34,929 bases of DNA from Bradyrhizobiaceae bacterium (GTDB lineage Bacteria > Pseudomonadota > Alphaproteobacteria > Rhizobiales > Xanthobacteraceae): contig CANKBJ010000019.1 in NCBI GenBank assembly GCA_947479905.1, positions 1-34,929 on the forward strand. Direction: 5' to 3'. Shown one piece after another: positions 15,050-24,472 of this stretch (position 1 is its first letter; each line of letters starts with the position of its first letter). Made by a program: the position numbers and the translations under genes. Below the pieces are notes generated by a model. It worked only from the letters and a program-made list of their open reading frames with translations, was not told where the DNA came from and did not search any database.

Positions 15050-15238
15050 TCAGGTTTTTTCCTCGCCAGAAGACGTTTCAGCCTCCTGCTCGCCTCTCGC
15101 GCGCTCTTCCGCGCCTCTCGCTCGTTCTTGTGCCTTGCGCCGGCGCAGATTTTCCCGTAGCGCAGCGGCCAGCCGCGCGTCGCGGCTGTTGGGTGCGCTG
15201 GATTTCTTCTGCTTTTTGCCGCTTTCGTCGCCCGCCAT
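15050..15238 (-). CDS. Small basic-acidic conserved hypothetical protein next to murA
   Basis: The 62-residue protein MAGDESGKKQ... has a central ARLAAALRENLRRRKAQER helix, strongly basic, then an acidic C-terminus (EQEAETSSGEE). From memory, short proteins with an ALRENLKRRKSQ-like helix lie beside murA in Bradyrhizobium relatives, so I keep it as a gene. The start at 15238 is preceded by AGGG at suitable spacing; an ATG nine bases earlier is the alternative. Function unknown; the basic helix could bind nucleic acid. Confidence 0.65.
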   Translation of the reverse strand: MAGDESGKKQKKSSAPNSRDARLAAALRENLRRRKAQERARGAEERARGEQEAETSSGEEKT

Positions 15239-15381
15239 GGCCCTCATTATCGGGCCTACGGTCCGGTTGACAAGTTCACGCAAAATTCAGGGCTGGACAG
15301 GTACTTACCTTGCATCCTAAAGGGGCGTTGTGGCAGTTTCCGCCGCGTTCGCCCCGGGCACCTTTTCCGGGTGCGCCTTTA

Positions 15382-15456
15382 GCTGCCGTAGCTCAGTGGT
15401 AGAGCACCTCATTGGTAATGAGGAGGTCCACAGTTCGATCCTGTGTGGCAGCACCA
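15382..15456 (+). tRNA. tRNA-Thr (GGT)
   Basis: The cloverleaf is complete. The acceptor GCTGCCG pairs with TGGCAGC, the D-arm is GCTCAGTGGTAGAGC, and the anticodon stem CCTCA/TGAGG encloses loop TTGGTAA with anticodon GGT. The T-arm contains CAGTTCGATCCTG, followed by discriminator A and encoded CCA. A short TTTT follows at 15457-15460. Confidence 0.97.
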
Positions 15457-15504
15457 TTTTCCTGAAAGCTTGAATCGCGGCGGAACCGGACGAAGCCGCG
15501 CACC

Positions 15505-17787
15505 TCAGCCCCGCGCGACCAAGCTCACATGCGCCGGCTTGCGGCCGACCAGTTTGGCGTAATCCTCGATCGGCATCGGCCGGCCGACCAGATAGCCCTG
15601 GATCGCGTCGCAGCCCTCGGCGGCGAGGAAGGCGCGCTGCGCCTCGGTCTCCACGCCCTCCGCCACCACCGGCATATTGAGTCCGCGGCTGAGCGCGATG
15701 ACGGCGCGGATGATGGTCGCCGACTGCTGGCTGTGGCTGAGATTGGCGACGAAGGCGCGGTCGATCTTGATCTTGTCGAACGGGAATGACTGCAGATAGG
15801 ACAGCGACGAGTAGCCGGTGCCGAAATCGTCCATGGCGACGCGCACGCCCATGTTTTTCAGCCGGCGCAACATGGCGACCGCGCCGGTGAAGTCGCCGAT
15901 CAGGACGCCTTCGGTGATTTCAAGTTCAAGTCGCGCCGGCGACAGGCCGGTGTCGAGCAACACCTGATGCACCAGGCTCGGCAGATCGCCGTGCTGGAAC
16001 TGTACCGGCGACAGATTGACGGCGATGTGCAATTTGTTCGGCCACGACGCCGCCTCGTGGCAGGCCGTGCGCAGCACCCATTCGCCGAGCGCGCCAATGA
16101 TGCCGCTCTCCTCGGCCAGCGGGATGAACACGTCCGGCGGCACCAGGCCGTGACGCGGATGATGCCAGCGCGCCAGCGCCTCGAAGCCGGTGATCCGGCC
16201 GTCCATGTCGGCCTGCGGCATATAGTGCAGCGCCAGTTCGTTCTGCTCGACCGCCTTGCGCAGATCCTGCTGCAAGGCGCGCTTTTCGCGCAGCTGCTGG
16301 TCCATCGCCATTTCAAAGAAACGGATCGAGCCGCGCGCTTCGGACTTGGCGCGGAACAAAGCCGCGTCGGCATTGGCCACCAGGGTCGCCGCATCGGCGC
16401 CGTCCTGCGGATAAATGGCGACGCCGATGGTCAGGCCGACGCGCATCTGGTGGCTGTCGATGGTGATGTCTTCCTCGAACGCCGCCGCCAGCCGTTCGGC
16501 CAGTGCCTCGGCTGCCCGCGGCTGCTGCGCCGTCGGCGTGATGATAGTGAATTCGTCGCCGCCGACGCGCGCGACGAAAGCGCCCTGGCAGACCTGCTCG
16601 AGCCGGCGCGCCACTTCGCGCAACAGCGAATCGCCGACGGCATGGCCGAACACATCGTTGACCGCCTTGAAGCGGTCGAGGTCGATGCACAGCACGCCGA
16701 AGCTTTCATTGGCAATGGCGGCGAGATCGATGGTGGCATCGATGCATTCGTTGAACGCCACGCGGTTCGGCAGGTCGGTCATCTGGTCGTGATGCGCCAG
16801 ATGCGCGATGCGCTGTTCGCTGCGCTTGCGCTCGGTAACGTCGTCAACCACGCTGATGATGTATTTCGGCTCGCCGGCGGCGTTTTTTATCGGCAGGCGC
16901 GTCGATGTGACAATGCGCGTGCCGTTGCCGGGCGTCTGCACGCCATGTTCTCCACGGAATGAAATTTCCCCGCAATCGACCAGCTTGCGGTCCTCGGCCA
17001 TGATCTCATCGGCGCTGATCTTCGGCATCACATCGAGCGGCGTCTTGCCGAGCATCGTCGCGCGGGAAATGCCGAGATATTCCTCCGCCGCGCGGTTGAC
17101 CAAAAGATATGTCAGTGCCGACGCGTCCTTGACGATGATCGGCGACGGCACGTTCTCGACGATCGAGTCGAGGAAGGCGCGGGTATTGTCGAGTTCGCGC
17201 TCCGCGCGTTTGCGCTCGGTGATGTCCTCATGCGTCGCCACCCAGCCGCCTTCGCTGGTCGGCTGGTTGATGACCGCGATAATCCTGCCGTCGGGCATTT
17301 CGACGTCGACCGTGAAGATTTCACCACGGCCGAGCGCCGCGCGAAGTTCGGTCTCGTAGACTTTCGGGTCCCGCGGCAGCGTCCCCAAGGCATGGCGCGC
17401 CATCAGCAGGTCGCCGATGCTGCAACCGCGCCGGATCATCGAGCCGACGCCGTACATTGTCTCGTAATTCTTGTTCCAGACGACCAGCCGGTGCTGGCCG
17501 TCGAACATGCACAGGCCTTGCGCCATGTTATTGAGCGCGAAATCGCGGCGGATGTTCTGCTCGCTCAGCTTGCGGATCACGCGCAACGCGCAATAGGAAA
17601 AGACGACGGCCATGCCGAGAACGGTGCCGACGCCGAGCGCCAGCAAGCCCGCGGCGGTCAGCGCGAAGGCAGGGTCCGCGACGGTCATATGCAGGACGCC
17701 AAGCGCCAGCAACAGGCCGGCCGCGGCGCCGATGCCGAGGCACTGCCAGTCGCGAAATTTCACCAGATAGGCGAGCGTTTGAATCAT
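15505..17787 (-). CDS. Membrane-anchored PAS-GGDEF-EAL cyclic-di-GMP protein
   Basis: The 760-residue protein has two transmembrane helices near the N-terminus (about 15-70). A PAS_7-like domain (about 90-200, ending THEDITERKRAE) and a second PAS (about 215-335, ending DDVTERKRSEQ) follow. The GGDEF domain has an intact GGDEF at 409-413, and the EAL domain starts at about 515. EAL catalytic motifs are all present: EAL (536-538), NLSPVQF, ITEG, DDFGTGYSS and AEGVE. So it can probably degrade c-di-GMP; the GGDEF half may synthesise it or act as a GTP sensor. The allosteric RxxD site before GGDEF is replaced by CQGA. An ATG at 17877 adds 30 residues and has a better-spaced AAGG; the start is therefore uncertain. 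Confidence 0.93.
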   Translation of the reverse strand: MIQTLAYLVKFRDWQCLGIGAAAGLLLALGVLHMTVADPAFALTAAGLLALGVGTVLGMAVVFSYCALRVIRKLSEQNIRRDFALNNMAQGLCMFDGQHRLVVWNKNYETMYGVGSMIRRGCSIGDLLMARHALGTLPRDPKVYETELRAALGRGEIFTVDVEMPDGRIIAVINQPTSEGGWVATHEDITERKRAERELDNTRAFLDSIVENVPSPIIVKDASALTYLLVNRAAEEYLGISRATMLGKTPLDVMPKISADEIMAEDRKLVDCGEISFRGEHGVQTPGNGTRIVTSTRLPIKNAAGEPKYIISVVDDVTERKRSEQRIAHLAHHDQMTDLPNRVAFNECIDATIDLAAIANESFGVLCIDLDRFKAVNDVFGHAVGDSLLREVARRLEQVCQGAFVARVGGDEFTIITPTAQQPRAAEALAERLAAAFEEDITIDSHQMRVGLTIGVAIYPQDGADAATLVANADAALFRAKSEARGSIRFFEMAMDQQLREKRALQQDLRKAVEQNELALHYMPQADMDGRITGFEALARWHHPRHGLVPPDVFIPLAEESGIIGALGEWVLRTACHEAASWPNKLHIAVNLSPVQFQHGDLPSLVHQVLLDTGLSPARLELEITEGVLIGDFTGAVAMLRRLKNMGVRVAMDDFGTGYSSLSYLQSFPFDKIKIDRAFVANLSHSQQSATIIRAVIALSRGLNMPVVAEGVETEAQRAFLAAEGCDAIQGYLVGRPMPIEDYAKLVGRKPAHVSLVARG

Positions 17788-17969
17788 GGCTCCATATCGG
17801 GTTGTCGGAAAGAGAACTTCTTTCCGCCCCTGCTGAGCCAATAACGTAGGGAATACCGCTTTGGTGCGCGTTAACATCCGCGCCTTGCAATCGTTAATCG
17901 CCGGTTAGCCCTACGACGCGGTAAACGTGTCTTTCGCCCGAAAGGTGTGGATTTCCGCATCCGGACGCA

Positions 17970-19670
17970 TCAGCGCGGCCGCAGGAACTCGAAATCGCAA
18001 CCCTGATCGGCGCCGGTGATTTCCTGCGCATAGAGCTTGGCATAGCCGCGCGATGGCGTTTGCGGCGGCTTTTCCCGCGTCGTTTCGCGCTTTTTGAGTT
18101 CCGCCGCATCGACCAGAAGATCGATGCGCCGGTCCTTGACCGACAACTTGATGCGGTCGCCGTTGCGCACCAGGCCAAGCAGGCCGCCCGAGGCCGCGTC
18201 CGGCGTCACATGCAGGACGACGGTGCCGAAGGCGGTGCCGCTCATGCGTGCGTCCGAAATGCGCACCATGTCCTTGATGCCTTTGCCGGCGAGCTTCTTG
18301 GGGATCGGCAAATAACCGGCCTCCGGCATTGCCGAGGTCGAATGCGGCCCGGCATTTTGCAGCACCAGGAAATCGTTGGCCTCGACATCGAGATCGGGAT
18401 CGTCGATGCGCGCGGCCAAGTCGGCGAGCGACGTGAACACCACCGCCCTGCCCTCCAGCTCGAACAGGCTGGCATCGGCGGCCGAGCGCTTGAGGATCGC
18501 GCCTTGCGGCGCCAGATTGCCGAACAGCGACACCAGTCCGCCGACCGGCTCGAGCGGTTCGGCGCGCGGCGCGATGACGGTGCGGTCGACGAAGTCGGCG
18601 CTGTCGAAGCCGAGGCGTTCGCCCAAGGTCTCGCCGGTGATGGTGACGGCATCGAGATGCAGCAGGTCCTTGATCTCGCGCATCAGCGCGCCCATGCCGC
18701 CGGCGGCGAAGAAGTCTTCCATGTAGCCGTTTCCGACCGGCTTGAGGTTCACCAAGACCGGCGTGGTGTCGGACAAAACATTCAGCCGTTCCAGCGACAC
18801 CGGCACGCCGGCGCGGCCGGCAATGGCGGTGAGATGGATGATGGCGTTGGTCGAGCCGCCAATGGCCAAGAGGACGCGCAGCGCGTTCTCGACCGACTTC
18901 TCATTGACGATGCGCTGCGGCGTCAGCTCCGAACCGATCAGCTTGACGGCGAGCGCGCCGGTCGCTTCCGCCGCGCGCAAGCGGTCGGCATGCACGGCGG
19001 GAATCGCGGCGGTGCCGGGCAGGCACATGCCGAGCGCCTCGGTGATGCAGGCCATGGTCGAGGCCGTGCCCATCACCGCGCAACTGCCGGCGGTGGTGGC
19101 GAGCTTGCCCTCGACCTCGTTGATTTCCTTTTCGTCGATGGAGCCGGCGCGATATTTCGCCCAGAATCTCCGGCAATCGGTGCAGGCGCCCAAGCGCTCG
19201 CCGTGATGGCGGCCGGTCATCATCGGGCCGCCGATCAGCATCACCGACGGGCGGTTGGCCGACACCGCGCCCATCAGTTGCGCCGGCACCGTCTTGTCGC
19301 AGCCGCCCATCAGCACGACGGAATCCATCGGTTGCGCCCGCACCATTTCCTCGGTGTCGATCGACATCAGATTGCGGAATTTCAGGCTGGTCGGGTTGAG
19401 GAACACCTCGCCCAGCGAAATCGTCGGGAATTCCACCGGCAAAGCGCCGGCCGCCAGCACGCCGCGCTTCACCGCTTGCAGCAGTTCGGGGAAGTGGCGG
19501 TGGCAATTGTTGAAGCCGGAGCCGGTATAGGCGATGCCGACCACGGGCTTGGCCAGCATCTCGTTGGAATAGCCCATCGACTTGGCGAAAGAGCGCCGCA
19601 GATAGAGCGAAAAATCGCGGTCGCCGTAGTTGGTGAGACCGTTTGCGATGCCGACCGGTTTTTCGCTCAT
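17970..19670 (-). CDS. IlvD/Edd family dehydratase, probably sugar-acid type
   Basis: The 566-residue enzyme carries the three cysteines of the [2Fe-2S] cluster: C56 (GFNNC), C124 (GGCDKT) and C197 (GSCAVMG). The C-terminal DARMSGTAFG contains the catalytic serine. Family members dehydrate dihydroxy-acids or aldonic acids. The YGD(R)DFSLYLRRSFAKSMG start and the GACTDCRRFW segment are more like L-arabonate/D-xylonate-type dehydratases than biosynthetic IlvD. No sugar transporter or aldolase lies nearby, so the substrate is open. It stands alone between the c-di-GMP gene and the glycan cluster. Confidence 0.88.
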   Translation of the reverse strand: MSEKPVGIANGLTNYGDRDFSLYLRRSFAKSMGYSNEMLAKPVVGIAYTGSGFNNCHRHFPELLQAVKRGVLAAGALPVEFPTISLGEVFLNPTSLKFRNLMSIDTEEMVRAQPMDSVVLMGGCDKTVPAQLMGAVSANRPSVMLIGGPMMTGRHHGERLGACTDCRRFWAKYRAGSIDEKEINEVEGKLATTAGSCAVMGTASTMACITEALGMCLPGTAAIPAVHADRLRAAEATGALAVKLIGSELTPQRIVNEKSVENALRVLLAIGGSTNAIIHLTAIAGRAGVPVSLERLNVLSDTTPVLVNLKPVGNGYMEDFFAAGGMGALMREIKDLLHLDAVTITGETLGERLGFDSADFVDRTVIAPRAEPLEPVGGLVSLFGNLAPQGAILKRSAADASLFELEGRAVVFTSLADLAARIDDPDLDVEANDFLVLQNAGPHSTSAMPEAGYLPIPKKLAGKGIKDMVRISDARMSGTAFGTVVLHVTPDAASGGLLGLVRNGDRIKLSVKDRRIDLLVDAAELKKRETTREKPPQTPSRGYAKLYAQEITGADQGCDFEFLRPR

Positions 19671-19722
19671 GTGAAAATTCTGTCCCTGAAGTGAATTCGC
19701 CGCGCGGCCGGCGACTAGATAA

Positions 19723-20484
19723 TCAGGTTCCAGCCGGAATGCGAATCGAAACCGCCGGCCGTTTGTTGCGCGGCAGCTTCGTCATTGCGGTGGCGAAGTA
19801 GCCGAAATAACCGAGCACCCACGGTATAAGTCGGAACGTTGACTGGCCGCCGAATAAGCGGTCGATCGAAATGATCGGCACTTCGCCAAGCTTCAGGCCA
19901 AGCAGATGCGCGCTGATAGCCATTTCAAACGCAATGGCCCAGCCGACGGATTTGGCGCCCCGGCTCAAGGCCTCGAAATCGGCACGCCGGAACATCTTTA
20001 TGCCGGTCGTCGAGTCAGACAGGCCGGTACCGGAGGCATGAATGAGCAGCCAATTGGCGAGCCGGGAAAGCGCGTGCCCGGCTATCGAGCCGCCGAGCCG
20101 GCGGCCGCCGTGGGCATAGCGGGTGGCGCTGACGAATTCGGCGCCCTCATCCATCAGCGCCAGCATGTCGTCGATGGCGAGTACCGGACCGACCTCGTCG
20201 GCCGCGAACAGCAGTATCCGCTCGCCCTTCGCGTCGGCCACACCGGCGCGGATGGCGTAGGCGACGTTCTTGCCCATCGTGTTGAGCACCGGACGCACGC
20301 CGGGGAAACTCAAGCGCGCCTCTTCCACCACCGCGATGCTGGTGTCTTTCTCATCGTCGAAAATGACAAGGATCTCATGCGGCACGACCAGGGCCGCGTT
20401 CAGAATCCGCAGCATGACTCGCAGATTGAGGACTTCGTTGCGAACCGGCAGCAGGATCGAAAGGGTGACGGGATTATCGATCAT
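19723..20484 (-). CDS. GT2 glycosyltransferase, polyprenyl-phosphate-sugar synthase type
   Basis: The 253-residue protein starts with the GT-A fold pattern LSILLPVRNEVLNL and has IFDDEKD. The usual DXD position is FAADEVGP (D96-E97), slightly divergent. DSTTGIKMFRR and the C-terminal GGQSTFRL resemble dolichyl-phosphate-mannose synthase-like enzymes, which load a sugar onto a lipid phosphate on the cytosolic face. A hydrophobic helix near the end (LIPWVLGYFGYFATA) may sit in the membrane. Its start overlaps the GT-C gene stop by four bases, so the two are coupled: loading of the lipid carrier, then use by the membrane transferase. Confidence 0.88.
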   Translation of the reverse strand: MIDNPVTLSILLPVRNEVLNLRVMLRILNAALVVPHEILVIFDDEKDTSIAVVEEARLSFPGVRPVLNTMGKNVAYAIRAGVADAKGERILLFAADEVGPVLAIDDMLALMDEGAEFVSATRYAHGGRRLGGSIAGHALSRLANWLLIHASGTGLSDSTTGIKMFRRADFEALSRGAKSVGWAIAFEMAISAHLLGLKLGEVPIISIDRLFGGQSTFRLIPWVLGYFGYFATAMTKLPRNKRPAVSIRIPAGT

Positions 20485-22610
20485 GACACCGGCGCGGGTC
20501 GATAACAGAAAATGCGGTCAAGCATGTCGTTCGTCCGCCGCCAGCCGTTGCGCTCCAGCCAGGCCGGGAGATGACGTTCGATGACGGCGCACACCACCAG
20601 CGCCGTCAGCAGCCACATGCCGAAATAATAGCGCGCCGTGGCGGCATAGATCAGATCGACGACATATTCGGCCATCACGGCGGCCCCGATCAACCGCAGC
20701 CAAGGATCGTATTCGCGCCCGCGGAAGACGACATAGCCGACGGTGGCGACCGCGGCCGCGTGAATGGGAATGGCGACGGCCAGATCGCCAGAGCCGTGCA
20801 GCCAGGCACCGATCTGGACGACGGCGCGGGAAAGATAATCGCCGCCCCAATCGAGCCGAATGAAGTCGAGAAGCGCGGCCCCGTATTCCCACGGCGCCAT
20901 GACATAGGTCCCGGGCAACTGTGCATTGCTGCTGAACAACACGAAGACATTGCCGAAATACCAGTTGTGCAGGGGCATCACGAGCACCGGCAGGAATCCT
21001 ATGCACAAGCCGGCCACCCGGCGCCATTGACCGCTGGCCAGCGCGGCCAGCCCGGCGCCGCCCAGCAGAATACCCGGCATCGGCGCTACAATCGGTTTCA
21101 TGAAGATCGCCAGCGCCAGCAGCAAAGCAGCGCCGGCCGCCGAGCCCATATCCCGCGGCGCACCGCTGCGCGGCCCGATCAAAACCCAGGCGCCCCAGAA
21201 CAGGAAAATGAATGCGATCGGATCGGCAAAGCCGTAGGAACTCCACTTCGCGTAATGGAAAAAGCTCGATCCGAAAACCGCACCGGCCGGAGTCGCCGTA
21301 AAGATCAGCGCAACGCGCCAGGCGAACGCATCGGACAGGAATCGCTTGAATAATGCGAGGACGACGATCGGCAAAAACAGCATCAACGACAGATAGCCGA
21401 GATTGGTGTCGCCAAACACGATCATCTCAAGCGCGCGGAAATAGCGAAGACCGGGGCCGCCGTAATAATAGACCTTCTCCTCGCCGATCAGCGCAGCCGT
21501 CAGGTCGCCATTGACGGCATGCTGAAGGATCAGACGTCCGACGCCGGTATAGAACAGCCCGTCGTCGCCGCCGTCCATCGGACGCCATCCGCCGATAAAG
21601 GCGGCGTCGATCATCGCAATGACCATCAGCGACAGCGCGGTCAGAATGAAGGGACGCGCCGTGTCGCGCAGACGCACGCGCACCAGCAAGACCAGCACGG
21701 CGATTACCGCGAGCCAGCGCGCGGCGTTCATGACGAACAGCCGCGCGTCGATCGAACCCGGCGCATCCAGCTTCATCGCCAGAGTATTCGGCTGGATCGA
21801 CCCGGCGAATATCTGGCGGCCGATATCCTGCTGGCCAATGTCGCGGCACGCCATGTCGGCGTGGCGTATCGGCGTGTAACGGCCCTCGGCGCCCGGCCAC
21901 AGCACGTCGCCGCGCCAGCACAGCTTCGAACCGGCATAATCGGACGGGAAACGCAGCATCATGAACCACGGCATCGTTATGCGCCACCGGTCCAGACCCA
22001 TCCATATTTTCTTGTTGCGGTCGGCGCGATGGACGTCGGGACCCGCCGTATACCAGTTGTAGCCGTTGTCGTTGACGAAGCCGAGGCGCAGCCAAACTGC
22101 ATTATCGAAGTTGATCGATCTTATCGACCGGGAGAACTCCGCGTTCTGCAACACACCGTCGCCGGAAAGCGCATAGAGCTCCTCTGGAAACTTTCCGTTC
22201 AGCCAGCACCCGGTCGAGGTGAGCCCGCAGTGAACCGAAGGCGGGTAGACCCTGTCGAACTCGGACTTCATATAGGTATAGACATCGGGCGGCACCTCGC
22301 GCTCGAACACGTTGCCCGGCTTGACTGGCAGAAACACGTTATGACCTTCCGCGATCGGCGCCGGCGCTAGCAGCAGCGGCAAGAATGCGGCGACCGCAAC
22401 CACGCCAGCGGCGGCGAGCCAGTTTCGCAAACGCAAAGTCAGCGCGCCGCAAAACACCGCGACGGTGGCAACGAGCAGCGGCACATAGGCTGACAACTGG
22501 TTGATCGGCAGTCCGACCGCCACGACCAGAAGCGCGAGCGCCAACAGGCGCCACCAAGCGCTGCGCGTCACCGGAGGCGATGCGTCTGGTGTGTTGCCAA
22601 GCGCAATCAT
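20481..22610 (-). CDS. Polytopic GT-C-like membrane glycosyltransferase with periplasmic insert
   Basis: The 709-residue protein has about three N-terminal membrane helices (20-85), then a hydrophilic domain at about 85-290 that must be periplasmic. Eight or so further helices follow. The insert has four cysteines (C128, C135, C231, C255), compatible with disulfides. After the next helices the loop GWRPMDGGDDGLFYTG (acidic residues at 346-350) resembles the first periplasmic loop of ArnT/PMT-like GT-C enzymes, where an acidic pair is catalytic. It has no close family that I recognise by name. Coupling to the GT2 gene supports transfer of a sugar from a lipid carrier to an outer-surface acceptor. 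Confidence 0.75.
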   Translation of the reverse strand: MIALGNTPDASPPVTRSAWWRLLALALLVVAVGLPINQLSAYVPLLVATVAVFCGALTLRLRNWLAAAGVVAVAAFLPLLLAPAPIAEGHNVFLPVKPGNVFEREVPPDVYTYMKSEFDRVYPPSVHCGLTSTGCWLNGKFPEELYALSGDGVLQNAEFSRSIRSINFDNAVWLRLGFVNDNGYNWYTAGPDVHRADRNKKIWMGLDRWRITMPWFMMLRFPSDYAGSKLCWRGDVLWPGAEGRYTPIRHADMACRDIGQQDIGRQIFAGSIQPNTLAMKLDAPGSIDARLFVMNAARWLAVIAVLVLLVRVRLRDTARPFILTALSLMVIAMIDAAFIGGWRPMDGGDDGLFYTGVGRLILQHAVNGDLTAALIGEEKVYYYGGPGLRYFRALEMIVFGDTNLGYLSLMLFLPIVVLALFKRFLSDAFAWRVALIFTATPAGAVFGSSFFHYAKWSSYGFADPIAFIFLFWGAWVLIGPRSGAPRDMGSAAGAALLLALAIFMKPIVAPMPGILLGGAGLAALASGQWRRVAGLCIGFLPVLVMPLHNWYFGNVFVLFSSNAQLPGTYVMAPWEYGAALLDFIRLDWGGDYLSRAVVQIGAWLHGSGDLAVAIPIHAAAVATVGYVVFRGREYDPWLRLIGAAVMAEYVVDLIYAATARYYFGMWLLTALVVCAVIERHLPAWLERNGWRRTNDMLDRIFCYRPAPVS

Positions 22611-22652
22611 GTTCTAGGATAGTCCAATCCGACCTGAAACAAGCGGGCCCCC

Positions 22653-23225
22653 ATGCCAGAATACCAGTCCAGCGCCTTTTCCAAGATCGGAATCGACGTC
22701 CACATCGGGCCCCAAGTCGATATCCGCAGGCCGCATCTCGTCACAATAGGCGACCATGTCGCCATCGACAACGGGGCCTATATCACGACCGCCGCCGAAA
22801 TCGAAGACTATGTTCATATCGGACCCTACGTGACCGTGATCGGCGGCGAGCGCGCCAGATTGATCATGCGCAACTTCACCAATCTCGCCGCCGGTTGCCG
22901 TGTCATCTGCGGCAGCGATCGGTTTATGGGTGAGGGTCTGATCGGACCGGCGTCGCTGCCCGACCGATACAAGGATCGCATGAAGTTGGCGCCGGTCGTT
23001 CTCGAAAACTTCGCCAATGTCGGAACCAACGCCGTGATCATGCCCGGCGTAACGCTGGCGGAAGGATCGGTGATCGGGGCGTGCTCGCTGGTCACCGCAT
23101 CCACCGAACCGTGGACGATCTACACCGGCACGCCGGCCCGGGCGATCAAATCGCGGCCGCGCGAAACCATGATTCGATATGCCGCGGAACTCGGATACCT
23201 CAACGGCGCAAGGCCGCAACAATAA
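22653..23225 (+). CDS. Hexapeptide-repeat (left-handed beta-helix) acyltransferase
   Basis: The 190-residue protein shows repeated I-G-x-x hexapeptides: KIGIDVHIGPQVDIRRP, TIGDHVAIDNGAYI and NVGTNAVIMPGVTLAEGSVI. It ends with the AGTPAR-type motif TGTPARAIKSR seen in sugar N- or O-acetyltransferases of the WbbJ/NeuD/QdtC kind. Cytosolic, forming trimers in the family. Next to a DegT aminotransferase it probably acylates the new amino group of a nucleotide sugar. It is divergent from the GT-C gene (42-base gap), and its last 26 bases overlap the end of the convergent aminotransferase gene. Confidence 0.88.
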   Translation: MPEYQSSAFSKIGIDVHIGPQVDIRRPHLVTIGDHVAIDNGAYITTAAEIEDYVHIGPYVTVIGGERARLIMRNFTNLAAGCRVICGSDRFMGEGLIGPASLPDRYKDRMKLAPVVLENFANVGTNAVIMPGVTLAEGSVIGACSLVTASTEPWTIYTGTPARAIKSRPRETMIRYAAELGYLNGARPQQ

Positions 23226-24315
23226 CCGCCCCGATCCGATCGAAGTCGGCCTCGGTTAAATCGAGGCGCGACGCCAGCCACATTCCGCGGCGGGAAATTT
23301 CGATGCTGTTGGGAAACTGCCGGTCGTCGGCCCGGTATGGCGCCTGACGATGCAGTGGATGCCAGAATGCACGGTGGCCGATCTTGTCAGCGTCGAGAGC
23401 GGCGGCCACAGCGGAGCGGTCTTCAATCAGCACATCGGTCCACTGCCGGACCTCGCCGGGCTCCGACAGCGGCGGCAGCGACAGGCCAGGCTGGTTGGCC
23501 AGCCTGTCGGCGTAGGCCTGATCGCGGCGGCGGGCGGTGGCAAGTCGCTCCTCGATCTCATCGAATTGCGGCAGGGCGACCGCGGCCTGCAAATCGGTGA
23601 ACTTGAAATTAAAACCGAGTACCGGATGGTCGTCGTCGCCGCCGCTGCCGCCACTGCGCCGGCCCTGATCCTTCAGTTCCCGCAGACGGTCGTGCAATGC
23701 GTCGTTGTCGGTGACGATCATGCCGCCTTGCCCCGCGGTGATCGTCTTGTTGGCCGAGAATGAAAAGCAGCCGGCCAGACCGAACGAACCGAGCATGCGT
23801 CCGCCGAACCGCGAACCGAGCCCTTCAGCGGCGTCGCAGATCAGTACAATTCCGGCCTTGCGGCAGATCGGCTCGAGCCGCGTGTAATCGGCACCTCGAC
23901 CGTTGACATCGACCGTCACCAGAGCGCGGGTGCGTGGCCCGATCGCAGCCTCGACGGCATCCGGATCGACGCCGAACCGCACCGGCTCGACATCGACCAG
24001 CTTCACGCTAGCACCGGCAAGCCGCACCGCGTTGGCGGTTGCGATGAAGGTCAGATCGGGAACCAGAACCTCGTCGCCCGCCCCGATGCCCGCGGCCATC
24101 AGCGACAAAGCGATCGCCGCGGTGCCGCTGGACACGGCCACCGCGTGGCGCGTGCCGACATAGGCCGCGACACGGCGCTCGAATTCCCGCGCCAGCGGCC
24201 CGTCGTTGATGTATTGGCGGTCGAGCACATCGCGCAGCCGGTCGTGCTCGCGGCCGGTGAGATGCGGGCCGAACCAGGCAATGGGCTGATGTGAACCGTC
24301 CGTCGAGTTTGGCAT
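23200..24315 (-). CDS. DegT/DnrJ/EryC1/StrS-family sugar aminotransferase
   Basis: The 371-residue PLP enzyme has SSGTAAIALSL for phosphate binding, VPDLTFIATANAV, and D161 in ICDAAEGLGS for the pyridine nitrogen. The Schiff-base lysine is K190 in FSFSANKTITAGQGGM. Such enzymes transaminate keto-sugars bound to UDP, GDP or dTDP. The usual nucleotide-sugar loop after the third strand reads VDVNGRGADYTRL, a little unusual. With the neighbouring acyltransferase it suggests synthesis of an N-acylated amino sugar. Its 3' end overlaps the acyltransferase gene on the other strand by 26 bases. Confidence 0.92.
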   Translation of the reverse strand: MPNSTDGSHQPIAWFGPHLTGREHDRLRDVLDRQYINDGPLAREFERRVAAYVGTRHAVAVSSGTAAIALSLMAAGIGAGDEVLVPDLTFIATANAVRLAGASVKLVDVEPVRFGVDPDAVEAAIGPRTRALVTVDVNGRGADYTRLEPICRKAGIVLICDAAEGLGSRFGGRMLGSFGLAGCFSFSANKTITAGQGGMIVTDNDALHDRLRELKDQGRRSGGSGGDDDHPVLGFNFKFTDLQAAVALPQFDEIEERLATARRRDQAYADRLANQPGLSLPPLSEPGEVRQWTDVLIEDRSAVAAALDADKIGHRAFWHPLHRQAPYRADDRQFPNSIEISRRGMWLASRLDLTEADFDRIGAVIVAALRR

Positions 24316-24472
24316 GCCAGTTGGATTCGCCGAGAAAGTGGGCCTTCCGGCCAGGTGCGAGAAACTTGTGGTTATCTACATCACGAATAACTAGAAAGGC
24401 AAAGCCTCGCCCCCGCTTTTTCGAGAATACGATGACCGACACGGCATACGCCTTTTCCTGGACGCCAAAGTC

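Noticed and set aside
15267-15295. Perfect TTGACA as a promoter for tRNA-Thr
   Set aside because: At 17-base spacing the -10 position reads GGGCTG; no usable -10 at other allowed spacings.
18060-19694. 544-codon plus-strand frame
   Set aside because: Antisense to the IlvD/Edd dehydratase; His/Arg/Gln-rich low-complexity translation.
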